DNA of 64,000 nucleotides from Zychaea mexicana (Eukaryota; Mucoromycota; Mucoromycetes; Mucorales; Lichtheimiaceae): NCBI RefSeq assembly GCF_025766255.1, contig NW_026516798.1, forward strand, positions 1-64,000, given 5' to 3'. The translations under genes and the position numbers were made by a program. How positions within the stretch are numbered: the first letter of the stretch is position 1; each line of letters starts with the position of its first letter. The notes under the pieces were generated by a model, which did no database searches, was not told where the DNA came from, and saw only the letters and a program-made list of their open reading frames with translations. Shown piece by piece: positions 36,419-48,417 of the stretch.

Positions 36419-38110
36419 ATGGTCCGAAAAGCCCCAGAAGCTATTCCATTAAAAGGTGCCATTGGTGCCACACCTGAACAAGAGGAGCACCTTCAAAAGA
36501 TCGTCAACCAATTCACCATCACACCAAAGTATCTCGAACAGATCTGCACTCACTTCATATCAGAAATGAAAAAAGGTCTCGGCGAGGAAGGCCAGACACT
36601 TGCCATGATTCCATCATACGTAGAAGGCCGCTTGACAGGTAACAAATAACGAGCATATAGATTGCATCATAGATATAAGCCGTGTTAACTTCACATATTT
36701 TTCTCGGGGTTGTGTGTTGATGTAAAACTGTATAGGCCAGGAAAAGGGTCATTTCCTTGCGCTCGACTTGGGGGGAACGAATCTTCGAGTGGTTTTGGTC
36801 ACTTTAGAAGGCAATGGAAAGTACAAGACCAAGTCTTCAAAGTCACGAGTGACAGAAGAGCTCAAAACAGGCCCTATGCGGAATTTATGCGGTAAATATC
36901 ATAGCATCATGTCAGAGATTAAGACTTTGATTAATTGACAAATGGCTCGTATAGACTACATTGCCGATTGCGTCGATGAATTTCTTACTGAAGAAGGATT
37001 GAGCCATGAAGAAACAGCTTTAAATTTGGGTTACACGTTTTCTTTCCCTGTTCTCCAATCCAAGGTAGGTAGTTTCTCCCTCTAAAGAATCATCCAGTGG
37101 AACAAGTACAATATTTAATGCATAAGATGCTTTAGATCAATCGTGGTATACTGAAATCATGGACCAAAGGCTTCAACTGTTCCGGTGCAGTTGGCAAAGA
37201 CCCTGTCATGCTACTACAAGATGCTCTTCTCCGCAAAAACGTACCCGTCAAAGTCGCAGCGCTAGTCAACGACGCCGTTGGTACACTCCTTTCAAACGCT
37301 TACCAAAAGCCAGAAACAACTATTGGTCTCATTCTCGGCACAGGCTCCAATGGTGGCTACATTGAACAAATGAAAAACATTGGCAAATGGAAAGGCGGCA
37401 AAACAACGAGTCCCGAAATGATAATCAATATGGAGTTTGGTGCATTCGATAACGAACGCAGGGTGCTTCCAGTGACACCGTTTGACAACAAGGTAGATCG
37501 CCAGTCGATTAACCCAAACGGCCAGATTTTCGAAAAGATGGTGTCGGGCATGTATCTTGGCGAGGTGACACGCAACGTTTTGCTGGACATGGTCGATCGC
37601 GAGCTGTTGTTTGGCCCACACGACGGAAACTACGATTGCAAGTCGTGGTCCAAGGAATTATCCGGTCATTATGCTTTTGAAACTTCGCACATGTCATGTA
37701 TTGAAGGAGATGGCACGTCGAATTTGTCACGAACAAGTGAGGTGCTTGATCTCAATCTGAATTTGCACGGTATCACCACAGTGGAAGGCAAGATCATCAA
37801 AAAGGTATGCGAGGTTGTCGGCACACGCGCGGCGCATTTGGCAGGAGCGGCCATCGCGGCCATCGTCCGCCATTGTGAAATCTCGCCAGAGGAAGGAACA
37901 GACGTGGGCATTGATGGATCGCTGTACGAATTCTATCCTTCGTTCGAAAGCCGGATCTATGATGCATTGGCTATTTTGTTGCCGGAGCACAAGGACGTTC
38001 GAAAAACCGTGCGGTTGAGTCTGGCCAAGGACGGGAGCGGTGTTGGTGCTGCACTAACAGCTTGTGTAGCAGCGCAGATGGAGAACCGTAAAAAGGGTAC
38101 TATCGCATGA
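36419..38110 (+). CDS. Hexokinase
   Basis: ATP-dependent phosphorylation of glucose and related hexoses, the first step of glycolysis, in the cytosol. Four exons: 36419-36638, 36736-36891, 36955-37064 and 37136-38110, giving 486 residues, the standard fungal length. Motifs: FLALDLGGTNLRVVLVTLEG (phosphate 1), LGYTFSFPVLQSKINRGIL and SWTKGFNCSGAVGKD (sugar-binding), VAALVNDAVGTLLSNAY with the catalytic Asp, GLILGTGSNGGYIEQM, INMEFGAFDN, and VGIDGSLYEFYPSFESR plus KDGSGVGAALTA (adenosine-binding). All key residues are present. A CT-rich leader precedes the ATG. Glucokinase versus hexokinase cannot be decided from sequence alone. Confidence 0.96.
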
Positions 38111-38446
38111 TGGTACTGATGATGACGGTGCTTATAGTTTTATCTTAGAATGGTGGGCGTAAAAATAATATTACAATAAAAGATGAATGGATCGAGGCAC
38201 ACATCAAAGAAAACATTTTCCAGATTAGGAATTTTCGCCAGTTTATACTTGGAACGCGTTGTCGTAAAAATAGGTCCTGCTGGAAAAAGTTACCACGTAC
38301 CTCGCTCATAAGCAATAATGGAAGGTGCAAAACATCCAACTACGGTCAAAAAAGCCTATATGAGATCTCCCTCCTCTCAGTACTCCCTTCGCATTTGCCT
38401 TTTCCTTTCTTCTTTTTTTTGTGCACATCCATTGTATCATACCATC

Positions 38447-39953
38447 ATGTCCAAGGCTATATCCATACTCACGCTTATTGTTCTCGCATTGATTGCACAT
38501 ATTGATGCCTACGTGATTGTTAAGCCAACGCCAACAGTTGATCCAGATATCATAAATGCGATGGCTGTCTTACCTACCGCCGCTCCTCTCATCAGAAAAC
38601 GGATCGTTAAACGCACAAATGTTCAAGAAACACTTAGCCTCTATCAAGACTGGGCAAAAGACTGTAATTCTGAGAATGACGAAGATATCGATGATACCGA
38701 AGTGAACGAGAACATTCGAAAGCTGTGGCAAACTGTTACCGTATACTGCGGTAACAACCATGTCAAGACAGTTACTAAAACACGCACCGCAACGGCTACA
38801 GCGACAGAAACAGTTTCATCCGATGACGAAGACGACGAAGTAGCATGTGACGATCAATGCTGGAGCGATTACCTATGGCGTAAGTCGCGATTATCGTGGT
38901 TTTTTTCCTCCCTGCATGATTGATATACAATAAGGAACCCTACCTTTATCTTCATTTTCGCTAACTACCTTAAAATTATCACTGATAGACACTTATGGTT
39001 ACGGAATAACTGTTGCTCAGGGGTTCACTGGCATCACCTGTATTATCATTGGCTTGTACTTCATGATTTTTGGCTACCGCTATTTCCGTCCAACACTCGG
39101 TTTGGTTGGTTTTGTCTTTTTCGGTGAGTATGAAAACATTTCTCTTTAATAGCATTAACTCAGTACTTACATGATGATCAACTCTTTCTCTTTGTATCAC
39201 AACAGCTCTCATGACCTGGGTCGGCCTGGTCAATAACGAACCCTTTGAAGGATACCCACATACTGAAATTGTCTACATATGTGTCAGCATCGGCCTTGGC
39301 CTATTAGGCGGCATCTTATACATGTTTTTCTTTCCGCTCGGACTATACTTTGTTGGTGGTAAGTAGAGTCGTCTTTATCCCTTTGTTCTTTATCAATAAC
39401 ACCAGTGCATTATATTTGCCTAAATCTCACGCGATAATAATAAACTATAGCTCTCGCCGGTTTGTTCTTTGCTGTTTATATCATGTCCTGGCAAGAAAGC
39501 CTGGTCATCCAGATTGTAGGTTTCTTTTGTATATTTTGTAAAAAAGATAGCACATTATGTTTATACGCGACTCACCTGTTTATGTGAACTTTGCAGCAAG
39601 TGGCACGAATCTGCTTCATTATAGGCATGGGTGTCCTCTTTATTATCCTGGTAGTATTAGTAGAGAGCTTTACCATCGTCTTCTCAACAGCGTTCACTGG
39701 TGCCTATCTATTCATTCTGGGTCTAGACTTTTTCGCCCACACTGGATTTATCAATGCATTACTCCTCATTTTCGACGGAAATCCCAACCATTACATTGCA
39801 TATATCATGAATACACCAGTAATAGTGATGCTAGCGTTCGTGATTGTGCTCACTCTGCTCTCGGCTGGATGGCAATATTACTGGAGTATATACAAGGAAA
39901 ACCGCCTGTTTGGCGTCAACGTGGTTAAAGAAAAACCACCGGCTGAAAAGTAG
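38447..39953 (+). CDS. DUF4203/TMEM198-like multi-pass membrane protein
   Basis: Five exons (38447-38878, 38989-39123, about 39206-39360, about 39452-39515, 39595-39953); about 380 residues. It begins with a signal peptide (MSKAISILTLIVLALIAHIDA). An acidic extracellular-type region of about 120 residues follows, with a threonine-rich stretch (TKTRTATATATETVSSDD) that could be O-glycosylated. Seven or so hydrophobic helices come next (for example TGITCIIIGLYFMIFGYRYF, and LGLLGGILYMFFFPLGLYFV). This matches the TM7S3/TM198-like (DUF4203) fold found in fungal membrane proteins of unknown function. A short cytosolic tail (KENRLFGVNVVKEKPPAEK) ends it. Confidence 0.75.
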
Positions 39954-42900
39954 TAAACCTCTTCCATTCTTGATTTCTATCTTTCCTGCCATTCATTTCT
40001 TCATATATACATATCAATATACCACTTTTATTGCTGTATTTCTTATTATATATCTTCTTAAAACTACACACTTACACATATTGCATTTTATATCATGTCG
40101 CTCACTTTTATAAAGCTAAAAAAAATCATATATCTTCTTGCTATTAAACGAAATACAGGGAGGTAGTATATAGAAAGTCTCCTACTAAGTTTCACACACT
40201 TCGATCACGAATAAGTGTCCTACACATCGTATGTTAGCAAGTCCAGAAAAAAGATTTGAAGTATGTTTCTATCTTTGTTGTTCGTATATTTCTGCCCCGG
40301 TGTATGAGAGCTATAACCTGTGCCAACTATACAACGTAGATAGTTGCCGATTAAAAGGACTATTATCGACAAAACAAAGATTTAAACAGGTGTTCTGCTA
40401 AAATCTTACAGTGGCTCCCCGATTAATTTCAACCTCAAAGGGGGTCTATAAAGTGTTGAAACTACTGAGGGTTGACACAAAACAAGGTGATTCAGTGTTC
40501 TATGCTTAAAGGGTGTATAGAAAAAAGTTGAATTAACTGAGGGTTATCTTATTGAGAGTGAAATTAAACGGGGAACCACTGTACATACATTAAATGCAGT
40601 GCTGTATAATGCAATTGAAGGGATTCATTTTATTTACGTGTGCCCCGAGTTAACACGCCACCAAAAGCCAAGACTATTCAGCGACAGGGGGATACATATG
40701 CATATCTAATGATTACCTCATCTATTCATGTCGCCTTTCGTGGATGTGTTAGCCGTATCATTGCTCAAAACCATAGACACATTGCGCTACTGACAGTTCG
40801 TGTTTGAATTGAGTTAGATGTTAATCAGAATGTCGTATCTTAGTGATGTTAACGTGTTATCGAATCCAGAATATTAGAAGAAAGCAATGGGGTAATTTTA
40901 TTCGAATTAGCAACCATAGTGTCACGTTATAGTGGCACGAGATGTGTTTTGGTTGTGAGACAAAGTAGGGATGTCGTTGTAGAATACGGGTACATTTGTA
41001 TCGATGACGGCGAGTGCCGAGCACTGCTAAGACCGAATTAGCACTGCTTTAATTCTTTGAAATCATTCCCATAACGATGCACCTGTGAGAAATCAGAAGA
41101 ATCTTTGCGCTTGCTTCACAGAATGAGGATTTAGCACAACTGGTACGGCTTACGTTATACTCATATGTACGTAATCGATTGACATTTTTACTATACTAAA
41201 TTGTCTAACGGAATTTCACATGCAAAACACTTTCATAAGAATGCCCACATACAAGAAGGTAAAATACCACAGCAAAAAATCATTAGCCAACTTTCAAGCA
41301 GACGTAGCGAAGAGAGTATACATACAGCGGTAAGAAAGCATTATTGGAAGTCACTCAGAAAACACGTTTGAAATAATGAGTAATTATTTATCCTCTATAA
41401 TAACTGTCTCAAGCAAGAAGTTAACACGAAAGTAGTATGATATATTGTATGTTTTAAAAAACAATACTGTGTTTCTTTGCCAGAAAACATATCATTACGT
41501 TACTCCGGAAATGGATCTGTATATGAGAATCGATCAATACCGATGAGGAAGAAGATTACATGACAACAAGTATTAATGTCACACATTGAACATAAACGTT
41601 TACTCAATTATTTAATTATCCTCATTAAGGAGAAAGCATATTGTGCTACTACTAGAAGCATACTTTTAGTACTAAAGAAACAGAGGATAGTAAAATCCCT
41701 TGCCTTTGCTGATAGGGGCTAAAAGGGCTCGGGCGGTGGTTGTACAGAGAACATGTCGCTCATACTAAAAAGAAGGAGTGTCATTTTAGGTGATAGAAAA
41801 ATCGTGGGGAAATACCTATGAAAATACGATCACTGTGTCGTCTATGATAACATTCATAAATATCATGATTTTCATTTAATTACAAAAGAGATCACCGCAA
41901 GTGGCGAAAGTATGATTTAAAACTCGCTGATAATTTTACATGCCATCTTTTACATACATGACAGTGTTATTGCTCTTTTTGAAGGTTTCATGTTACCCAG
42001 TGCTAATAAGATTAGCTAGTACATTTAATATGTAAATGCTGTTGTTGTGACCATTTAGAAATGACGTGTTACCAAAACGCGCGTGTCTCACCGGAAAGTT
42101 ACGTAATATACAGCTTCACTAATTGCGCAAAGATGACTACAATAACACTGCATAGCTAGACAACAGTAAGGAAGTCACTGCCGGAGAACATTTCAATAAC
42201 CTAGTAATGCCATCCATGGATTGTTAAACAAATTGTGCCCTTATATTCAGTAAGAATTATCGTGTATATATGTGTAACCTTTAAGACTTAACATCATGCT
42301 ACTACACGTCAACCTACACTATACACTTTCAGAACGTTTAAATTCTTCATCATAATAAAGTAACTCTGCATACTATTCTAGCTATCAGATTACAATTCAA
42401 TGTGACTTATAGTGATTCAAAAAATGTATAAAGGTACAAATAAAAAGATGATATAACTAGAGTATACGCGAGCTCTTAAGCTTTACTAAATATGCTCAAG
42501 GCTATTTTAACCATTAACTGTCGATGTCTTGGCTCTGATAGTGTACAGATGACAAGAGACCCGAAGCTTTCCATCTGTACTACGTTTATCCATCCTTTCG
42601 CAATTCCAGCTGCTCGGTTACACATAATCAATAGAAACGTATGAATAAGACAACCCGCAGGAAGTAACTGCTGTAGGCCACCTTAACTGTTTTTGTTCCT
42701 GGAACTTTGCTCTATTGTATACACTGGCGATGTTAATGTAACAATACCAGAGTATCTCTGAATGCGTGTTTCCAATTTGCTCACATAATCAAGATATCAG
42801 GAACAAGACAATGTCGTCACTCGCTCACTCTTTGTATGATATATGAAGGGCTGTATTTTAGTAATCAACTTGTAAGCATTTGTGCTTGAGAATATTTGTG

Positions 42901-43397
42901 GAACAGTAAAAAAATACATTATATCAAACATATGAATACATAAGGCAGAGACCTTCAGTACATACTACACCGCACACGCAGCATTTCATACCGACAATTT
43001 CGATTTCGCAATAAAATAAAAATTCCTCGGTTTTAAGTACATATTTTGCAAGTAAGATTTTAGCGAACCTTGTATTCACTTCGGATATCATGGTCTAGCA
43101 TATAATTATTAAGATAGAAGCATTTCTATTTAATTATGAAGACATGATGTAAAACATTTTGCCGTTCAGCTAACCGTTTGAAGAAAACATTGTGTGTGTG
43201 TGTACTTTCCAATTCAGCGTCGACGATTATGCTGTCCTATGTGAAATTATATGAGACACGATCACTTAGGTAATCAATACGGTGAAGAATTTCGATGGTT
43301 CCACATAAGTGATCAATTCTCAATTGTCTTTGAATACGTGCAATATCATTTGCCTTCAATTTTAATCAATTCAGATGATGGGAAAAGCAAAACAAAA
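39954..43397. other. AT-rich gene desert containing one MITE
   Basis: No gene recognised across 3.4 kb; open frames are all short. The only structured feature is the 173-bp inverted-repeat element at 40409-40581. The rest shows no repeats or coding-like frames I could identify by eye. Confidence 0.5.
40409..40581. mobile_element. Pogo/Tigger-like MITE with TA duplication
   Basis: A 173-bp non-coding element with terminal inverted repeats of about 28 bp: the left end reads CAGTGGCTCCCCGATTAATT and the reverse complement of the right end reads CAGTGGTTCCCCGTTTAATT. It is flanked by TA on both sides. The CAGTGG...CCCC end and TA target site are typical of the pogo/Tigger branch of Tc1/mariner. 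Inside are two direct copies of a roughly 40-bp unit sharing AAAGGG, GTTGAA and ACTGAGGGTT (about 40436-40474 and 40508-40546). It has no coding capacity, so it would depend on a transposase encoded elsewhere. Confidence 0.8.
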
Positions 43398-43405
43398 TAT
43401 AAATA
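43398..43405 (+). promoter_or_regulatory. TATA box of mannanase gene
   Basis: TATAAATA 89-96 bp upstream of the mannanase ATG. Confidence 0.55.
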
Positions 43406-43493
43406 CAGATCGATTTGAAAACCCAAGTGAAGCCCTTCTTCATCACAATACACCTTCTCAATTAGCAGTTATTTCTCCCTGGTTAAAACAAAA

Positions 43494-45026
43494 ATGGTCA
43501 AGTTCCTCTCTATCATGGCTTCTGCCCTTTTGGCAGCCCCTTCGCTCGTTTCCGCTTTTGTTGGTACTAGTGGTGCTACATTCACTAATGACGGAGCATC
43601 CTTCTATTTTGCCGGTACCAATGCGTGTAAGTATTCCTTGTAGTTGTTCACAAAACATTGTGTGCTGCCGTTCTTATTATGAATCCAGATTACTTGATGA
43701 CACAAACTCAAGAGAATGTCCAATCAATCCTGTCGGAGTCCGCTGGTTTGAACTTGCCTGTAATCCGTACCTGGTTGTTCAACTCGGGCAACACCGATGT
43801 TTTTTTCCAGAGCTGCAATTCGGGGGCCATGGAAATTAACGATGATGCCGAAACGGGCTTAGGACGTATCGATTATGTTATCCAGCAAGCTGCCGAAAAC
43901 AATGTCAAGCTGATATTTGCACTTACCAACAACTGGCCTGATTTTGGGTAAGCAGCCATTTAACGTATGATTTGAATGATCCTTCCTTTTTTTTCCCATC
44001 CCTTTATATATTAATCTTTGTGGCCTACGTTTGATAGCGGTATGGATGACTATGTCCAATGCCTCGGTGGCAGCAACCACGACGAATTCTACACCAATGC
44101 CGATGTTGTGAACTCGTTCAAAGAATACATAACTCATGTGTTGGAGCGCACAAACGAGTTGACTGGCGTAAAGTATAAGGTAAATATATTGGCGTTCTCT
44201 ACTGCTGCCATAAAATAGTTTACTAGCTGTATGCTAATTCTAAATCTCGACCGGTATAATGGTGATAGGATGATCCTACTATTTTCGGCTGGGAACTCGC
44301 TAACGAACCTAGATGCGGTGGTAGCGGCCTTCCTACTTCGGATAGTTGCGGCCCTGATATTACTACTGCATGGGTCGACGAGATCTCCTCGCACATCAAG
44401 TCTATTGACAGCAACCATTTGGTCGGTATTGGTGATGAAGGCTTCTTTAATAGAGCTGGTGAATCAGAGTAAGTCTTATTACTTCCTACAAAAAGTAGAA
44501 AGGGAGTCGATGACAAACATCAAATAACTTGGTTCATTTGTCTTAAGATACGAGTACAACGGAGGCACTGGCATGGACTTCGATGCCACAATTGCTCTTT
44601 CCTCGATTGATTTTGGAACATTTCATATGTACCCTGAACATTGGACAAAGGACAACGAGGAATGGCCCATTAAGTGGATTAATGTAAGCAGTTATAGCTT
44701 TTATAGAATTGGCTTCTTTGCGTTGTACGTTTTTCCTTATACTTATATGCAATCTTCTACGATTATAGGATCACGCTGCTTCGCAAGAATCCGCAGGCAA
44801 GCCAGTTATTCTTGAAGAATACGGACTTGCTGAAAAGAGCCTTCGTACCACTCTGTACCCGGCTTGGCATGCGGCTATTGAAGAGCAGAACGTCGCCGCT
44901 GATGCCTTCTGGCAAATTTCGGTGCCCTGCAACGAGAATTTGGACGATTTTGCTATTTGCCCTAGCGATGAGAATATTGATACCCTCGTTGCTACTCACG
45001 CATCTAATATGTTGGCCAAGAACTAA
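43494..45026 (+). CDS. Secreted endo-1,4-beta-mannanase, GH5 family
   Basis: Predicted to hydrolyse beta-mannan of plant or fungal walls outside the cell. About seven exons; about 390 residues. The N-terminus [21 protein letters not shown] is a signal peptide, and the mature part starts near [20 protein letters not shown]. Catalytic features of clan [18 protein letters not shown] carries the acid/base Glu after Asn, and [10 protein letters not shown] carries the nucleophile Glu. Other family motifs are [12 protein letters not shown] and [11 protein letters not shown]. No carbohydrate-binding module is attached. Subfamily GH5_7 is the best guess. Exon 5 begins after an AG at about 44270 and the exon carrying [11 protein letters not shown] at about 44549. 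It ends SNMLAKN. Confidence 0.9.
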
Positions 45027-48000
45027 AAGAAAGCATGTGCTCTGGTAGCCAAGCTGAAGTTATAACTTATAACTAATCTACACTATACTCCTGATCAGAT
45101 TGTAGTATTTCGATATGGATAGCCCCTCCCCATTTTTCTTATTTTAAATTCTACATATAAAATACTTTATAAATCTTTTTGCTGCACCTATAAACGGAAA
45201 GTAACATGTTTACTAGTTTCTGATTTTATGCTACCGTGTTTAAGAAAACTGTCAGAAATCATTGATGAGACCGTATAGCTGAAGTTCGAAACTTTTCAAA
45301 TTAAACATCACAAACTACGTGTAGTAAAATATCTTTATGTAGTCAATAGATGTTTACCAAAGTATTGTATACTGACTAATTGTCTATACGTCATTCATGT
45401 TCATACGGCTTGCTATTCATATTCTTTACATCAACTGACAAAGGAAGCTTCACAAACATCAACACCATCATTGTATCGGATGTAGACATTGAAAAGTGTA
45501 AATCAGTACGACGACGTACAAACAACTTTCGCTACACATGGTAGCTGCTCGTTCGACAGGTCAGCCATTCTCGATCTTCAAATACTGTATGTAGCCTTGA
45601 CGTTCAAGTGCCTGAGCGACTAAGCCTTGGTAAAAACCGCTCGTCATCCGGACACGCGATTGTCGAACGTTTCTGTTGTTGATTAAAGCTCGCCGTCTGA
45701 CTATCAGCGTATAATGCCAAGTATAAAAAAATGGTTACCCTTTAAAGCAATGATGTTTCAATTTTGTTTATTCATACAAATTCTGCTGCATATTAGTTCG
45801 GCTGCAGCTCACCTTAAAAAGTAGAGCTTCGTAGACCACGTGTTACTTGTTCGCACAAAAGGGACATTTATAAGAGATGGAATAGTATTAGCAGCAAGTT
45901 TTTGTCTCAATCATTGTAGTAACAAACGTTTAAAAAACCATGCAAGCGCCTTTTGTTACGGTCAAGGATGTAGCTAGCCATGTAGACTGTCGTAGTAGAG
46001 ACACAAATAATATGCCTAACATCATCATTGTTTATTTTGAAAACTCTACACATGCACAAGTACAGTCAAATGGGAACTTCTCTTCTCTTATCCTGGTGCT
46101 GCCTGTTAGTTTACTTCTCTATTTCCGGTGGAGAGCCCCTTTACCATCATGCCGCGCATCCCAATCCAAGCTTAAGCTGCACAACGCTTCTTTTTTTTAC
46201 GGCGAACATTTCTGCATTCGCAGCTGTTCTATGAAAGTCGCTTGTTTCCCACAAACAATTGACAAGGTTTAATCTGAAAGGTTCGTTTTTCATTACATAT
46301 ACATAGTTCATTGTGTCTCCGGTACATAGGACTGCATCGCAGGCAGTACAGCTTTTCAAGTATGTATGTGTCACAAGCTTACAGGGGTGCATGGTAAAGC
46401 ATCTGGTGAAACGCTGTGACGTGAGCAATCGAGGGCTGCTCCTGGTTGCATACTTGTATAAAGTGTCAAAATGTTGCTGATCACTTCTGGTCGGAGACTG
46501 CAGCTGGGGTTGCCCCCGTTGGTCGACTACATCCCTTTTTTCCTCAATGGTGAGGCTCCCGCCATTTCGTTTTCCAAGCATAACACCTAGACCCAGGGAT
46601 TGAGATGCGCAAGTCGTTTATCTTATATATTTCAGTAAAGCAACTTTGGACGACTTTATTAATTGTTACGCTTCCCTACATAAATATGATATACGCAAAG
46701 CGTGGGAGGATTAAAAAAAGAAGAACATTTGTTACCAAGTTACAGAGGTCCCTTATTGTTTTCTCCTCTGATAAATTCAATCCCTCTCTTTTCTACAATG
46801 TTCAGTCGTCTAAACCCAGATATGGTACGGCATAATTTCAATACATCTCTTATTTTACTTTTAATCCTTGTGGAGGGGGGCTGAACGCTATCGAGGTATT
46901 ATCTTACAAAGAAAATATACAGTATGCGCTTTATAATCACCGTCTATCAATCGTTTCATTATATACAGGAAAACGCCAGCGAGGATATCATGCACATCCA
47001 CTGCAACAAACAAATACACTCGGCTACTTATTTCATACCCAAGTTACTCAAATTACAAGGCAAAATAACCAATGTTGGCAATGAAGGCGCCATCATGCAT
47101 TAAATTATATTTGCTTGTACTTGTTTGATTGATAGTTTAACTAATACTGTACAATGTAACTTATATAGTGTGGAATAAATATTTAATCTGACCTTTTAAA
47201 AATTGTGGTAAAAATTGCGAAAAAAGCATCATTCTATGCCGAAACTAATTGCAGGTGTACAGACCACTCTATTATGTACGTGATTACTAAACCAACAACG
47301 AGGAAAAATAAAGATTTTCATAGAAGCTACTTACATTGAAGGAACCTTGTCCTTTCAAATAAATTATAAACAAATTGCAGATACTTTACAGATCTCATTC
47401 AGTGATCTTCCGTTATTGCATGTTTCTAGAGTATATCCTCTTCTAAAAAATATCGATCATTTAATCTTTTATTGGTTGGAGACGTTGCTCCATAGACGAG
47501 AAGTGATCGGAAATGATCGTTCATTACCGGCAAGCATATTCTTTCTACGTACCTAGTCGCCTTCCAGATGCTGCCAAAATTTATTTTTTGCTGGCCATCA
47601 TAAGCAAATAATGAGGGTGAATACAAGCTGAAAGAATTTCTTTGCTTATAAGTCTCGTCGCTAGTCGGCGAGCCTCTTTTTCGTATCCCCCTGGTTTTTC
47701 CAAGTTGGTTTTGACGCAGGGAGTTACTGTAAGACTTGATTGTTTGGTTTGCTTTCTGTGCATGACACGTAATGGCCACGCCTTTGTGCAAATATTTACA
47801 TAAGGATATGATGCATACGATGCTATGTAGCTTCCACAAGCTGCTTGGTGACACCATCACGAGGGCATCCTTATAAGTCAGTTTGATCTTTCGTATGCTA
47901 CTGTGTTGGGCTCGTTTGTCGGTAATAAATGAGCTACATGGCTTTATGTAGTTTATGCAAAGAACAACTTATACAGATGAATATTTACATTGATGAAGTT

Positions 48001-48337
48001 TTTTTTGTTGCTTAAGTTAATATGAAAGACTAAATGATGTGCCGTTTGGAACATGTTCGATGAACTAATTTAATATTGTAGGATAGTATTAAGGCCACTG
48101 ACAAGCAAAGAAACTGGTATTTTATACCGAGCTCACAAGTGCTTCTGGCAGGTTTTTTGCTATACTGCATGTTAGGAGGTCGAAGGACGCACAAAAACGG
48201 GTGATTTTGTCCAGTGGATTGCTACACAAGAAGAATTGCCTGTGCAACCTTGAATGTCATTAAACTTCGTTCCTGTTGTATGTAATACAAAGTATACACA
48301 TTAATATATGCACATGTCAATGAATGTTGCAAAACGC
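45027..48337. other. Gene desert between mannanase and Tc1-like element
   Basis: 3.3 kb with no recognised gene. A minus-strand segment at about 45558-45717 reads as a clean C-terminal exon (RMTSGFYQGLVAQALERQGY, ending KIENG and a stop) but has no start and no visible partner exons. Frames at 45940-46272 (+), 46147-46581 (-) and 47426-47860 (-) have no recognisable features. Confidence 0.45.
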
Positions 48338-48339
48338 TA

Positions 48340-48366
48340 TGGTGGGAGTCAGCTTGAAGGGAGTTT
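48340..48366 (+). repeat. Terminal inverted repeat, Tc1-like element
   Basis: 27 bp, exact inverse of 50798-50824. Preceded by the TA target duplication. Confidence 0.95.
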
Positions 48367-48417
48367 TTTTGCAAAAATTATTTCAAATTCAAATACCGCT
48401 AGGGTAGTACAAAAAAT

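Noticed and set aside
46147..46581. 144-codon minus-strand frame
   Set aside because: No domain, no promoter or splice support, and it overlaps an equally open plus-strand frame (45940-46272).
47426..47860. 144-codon minus-strand frame
   Set aside because: No recognisable motif and an atypical composition; likely chance in an AT-rich desert.
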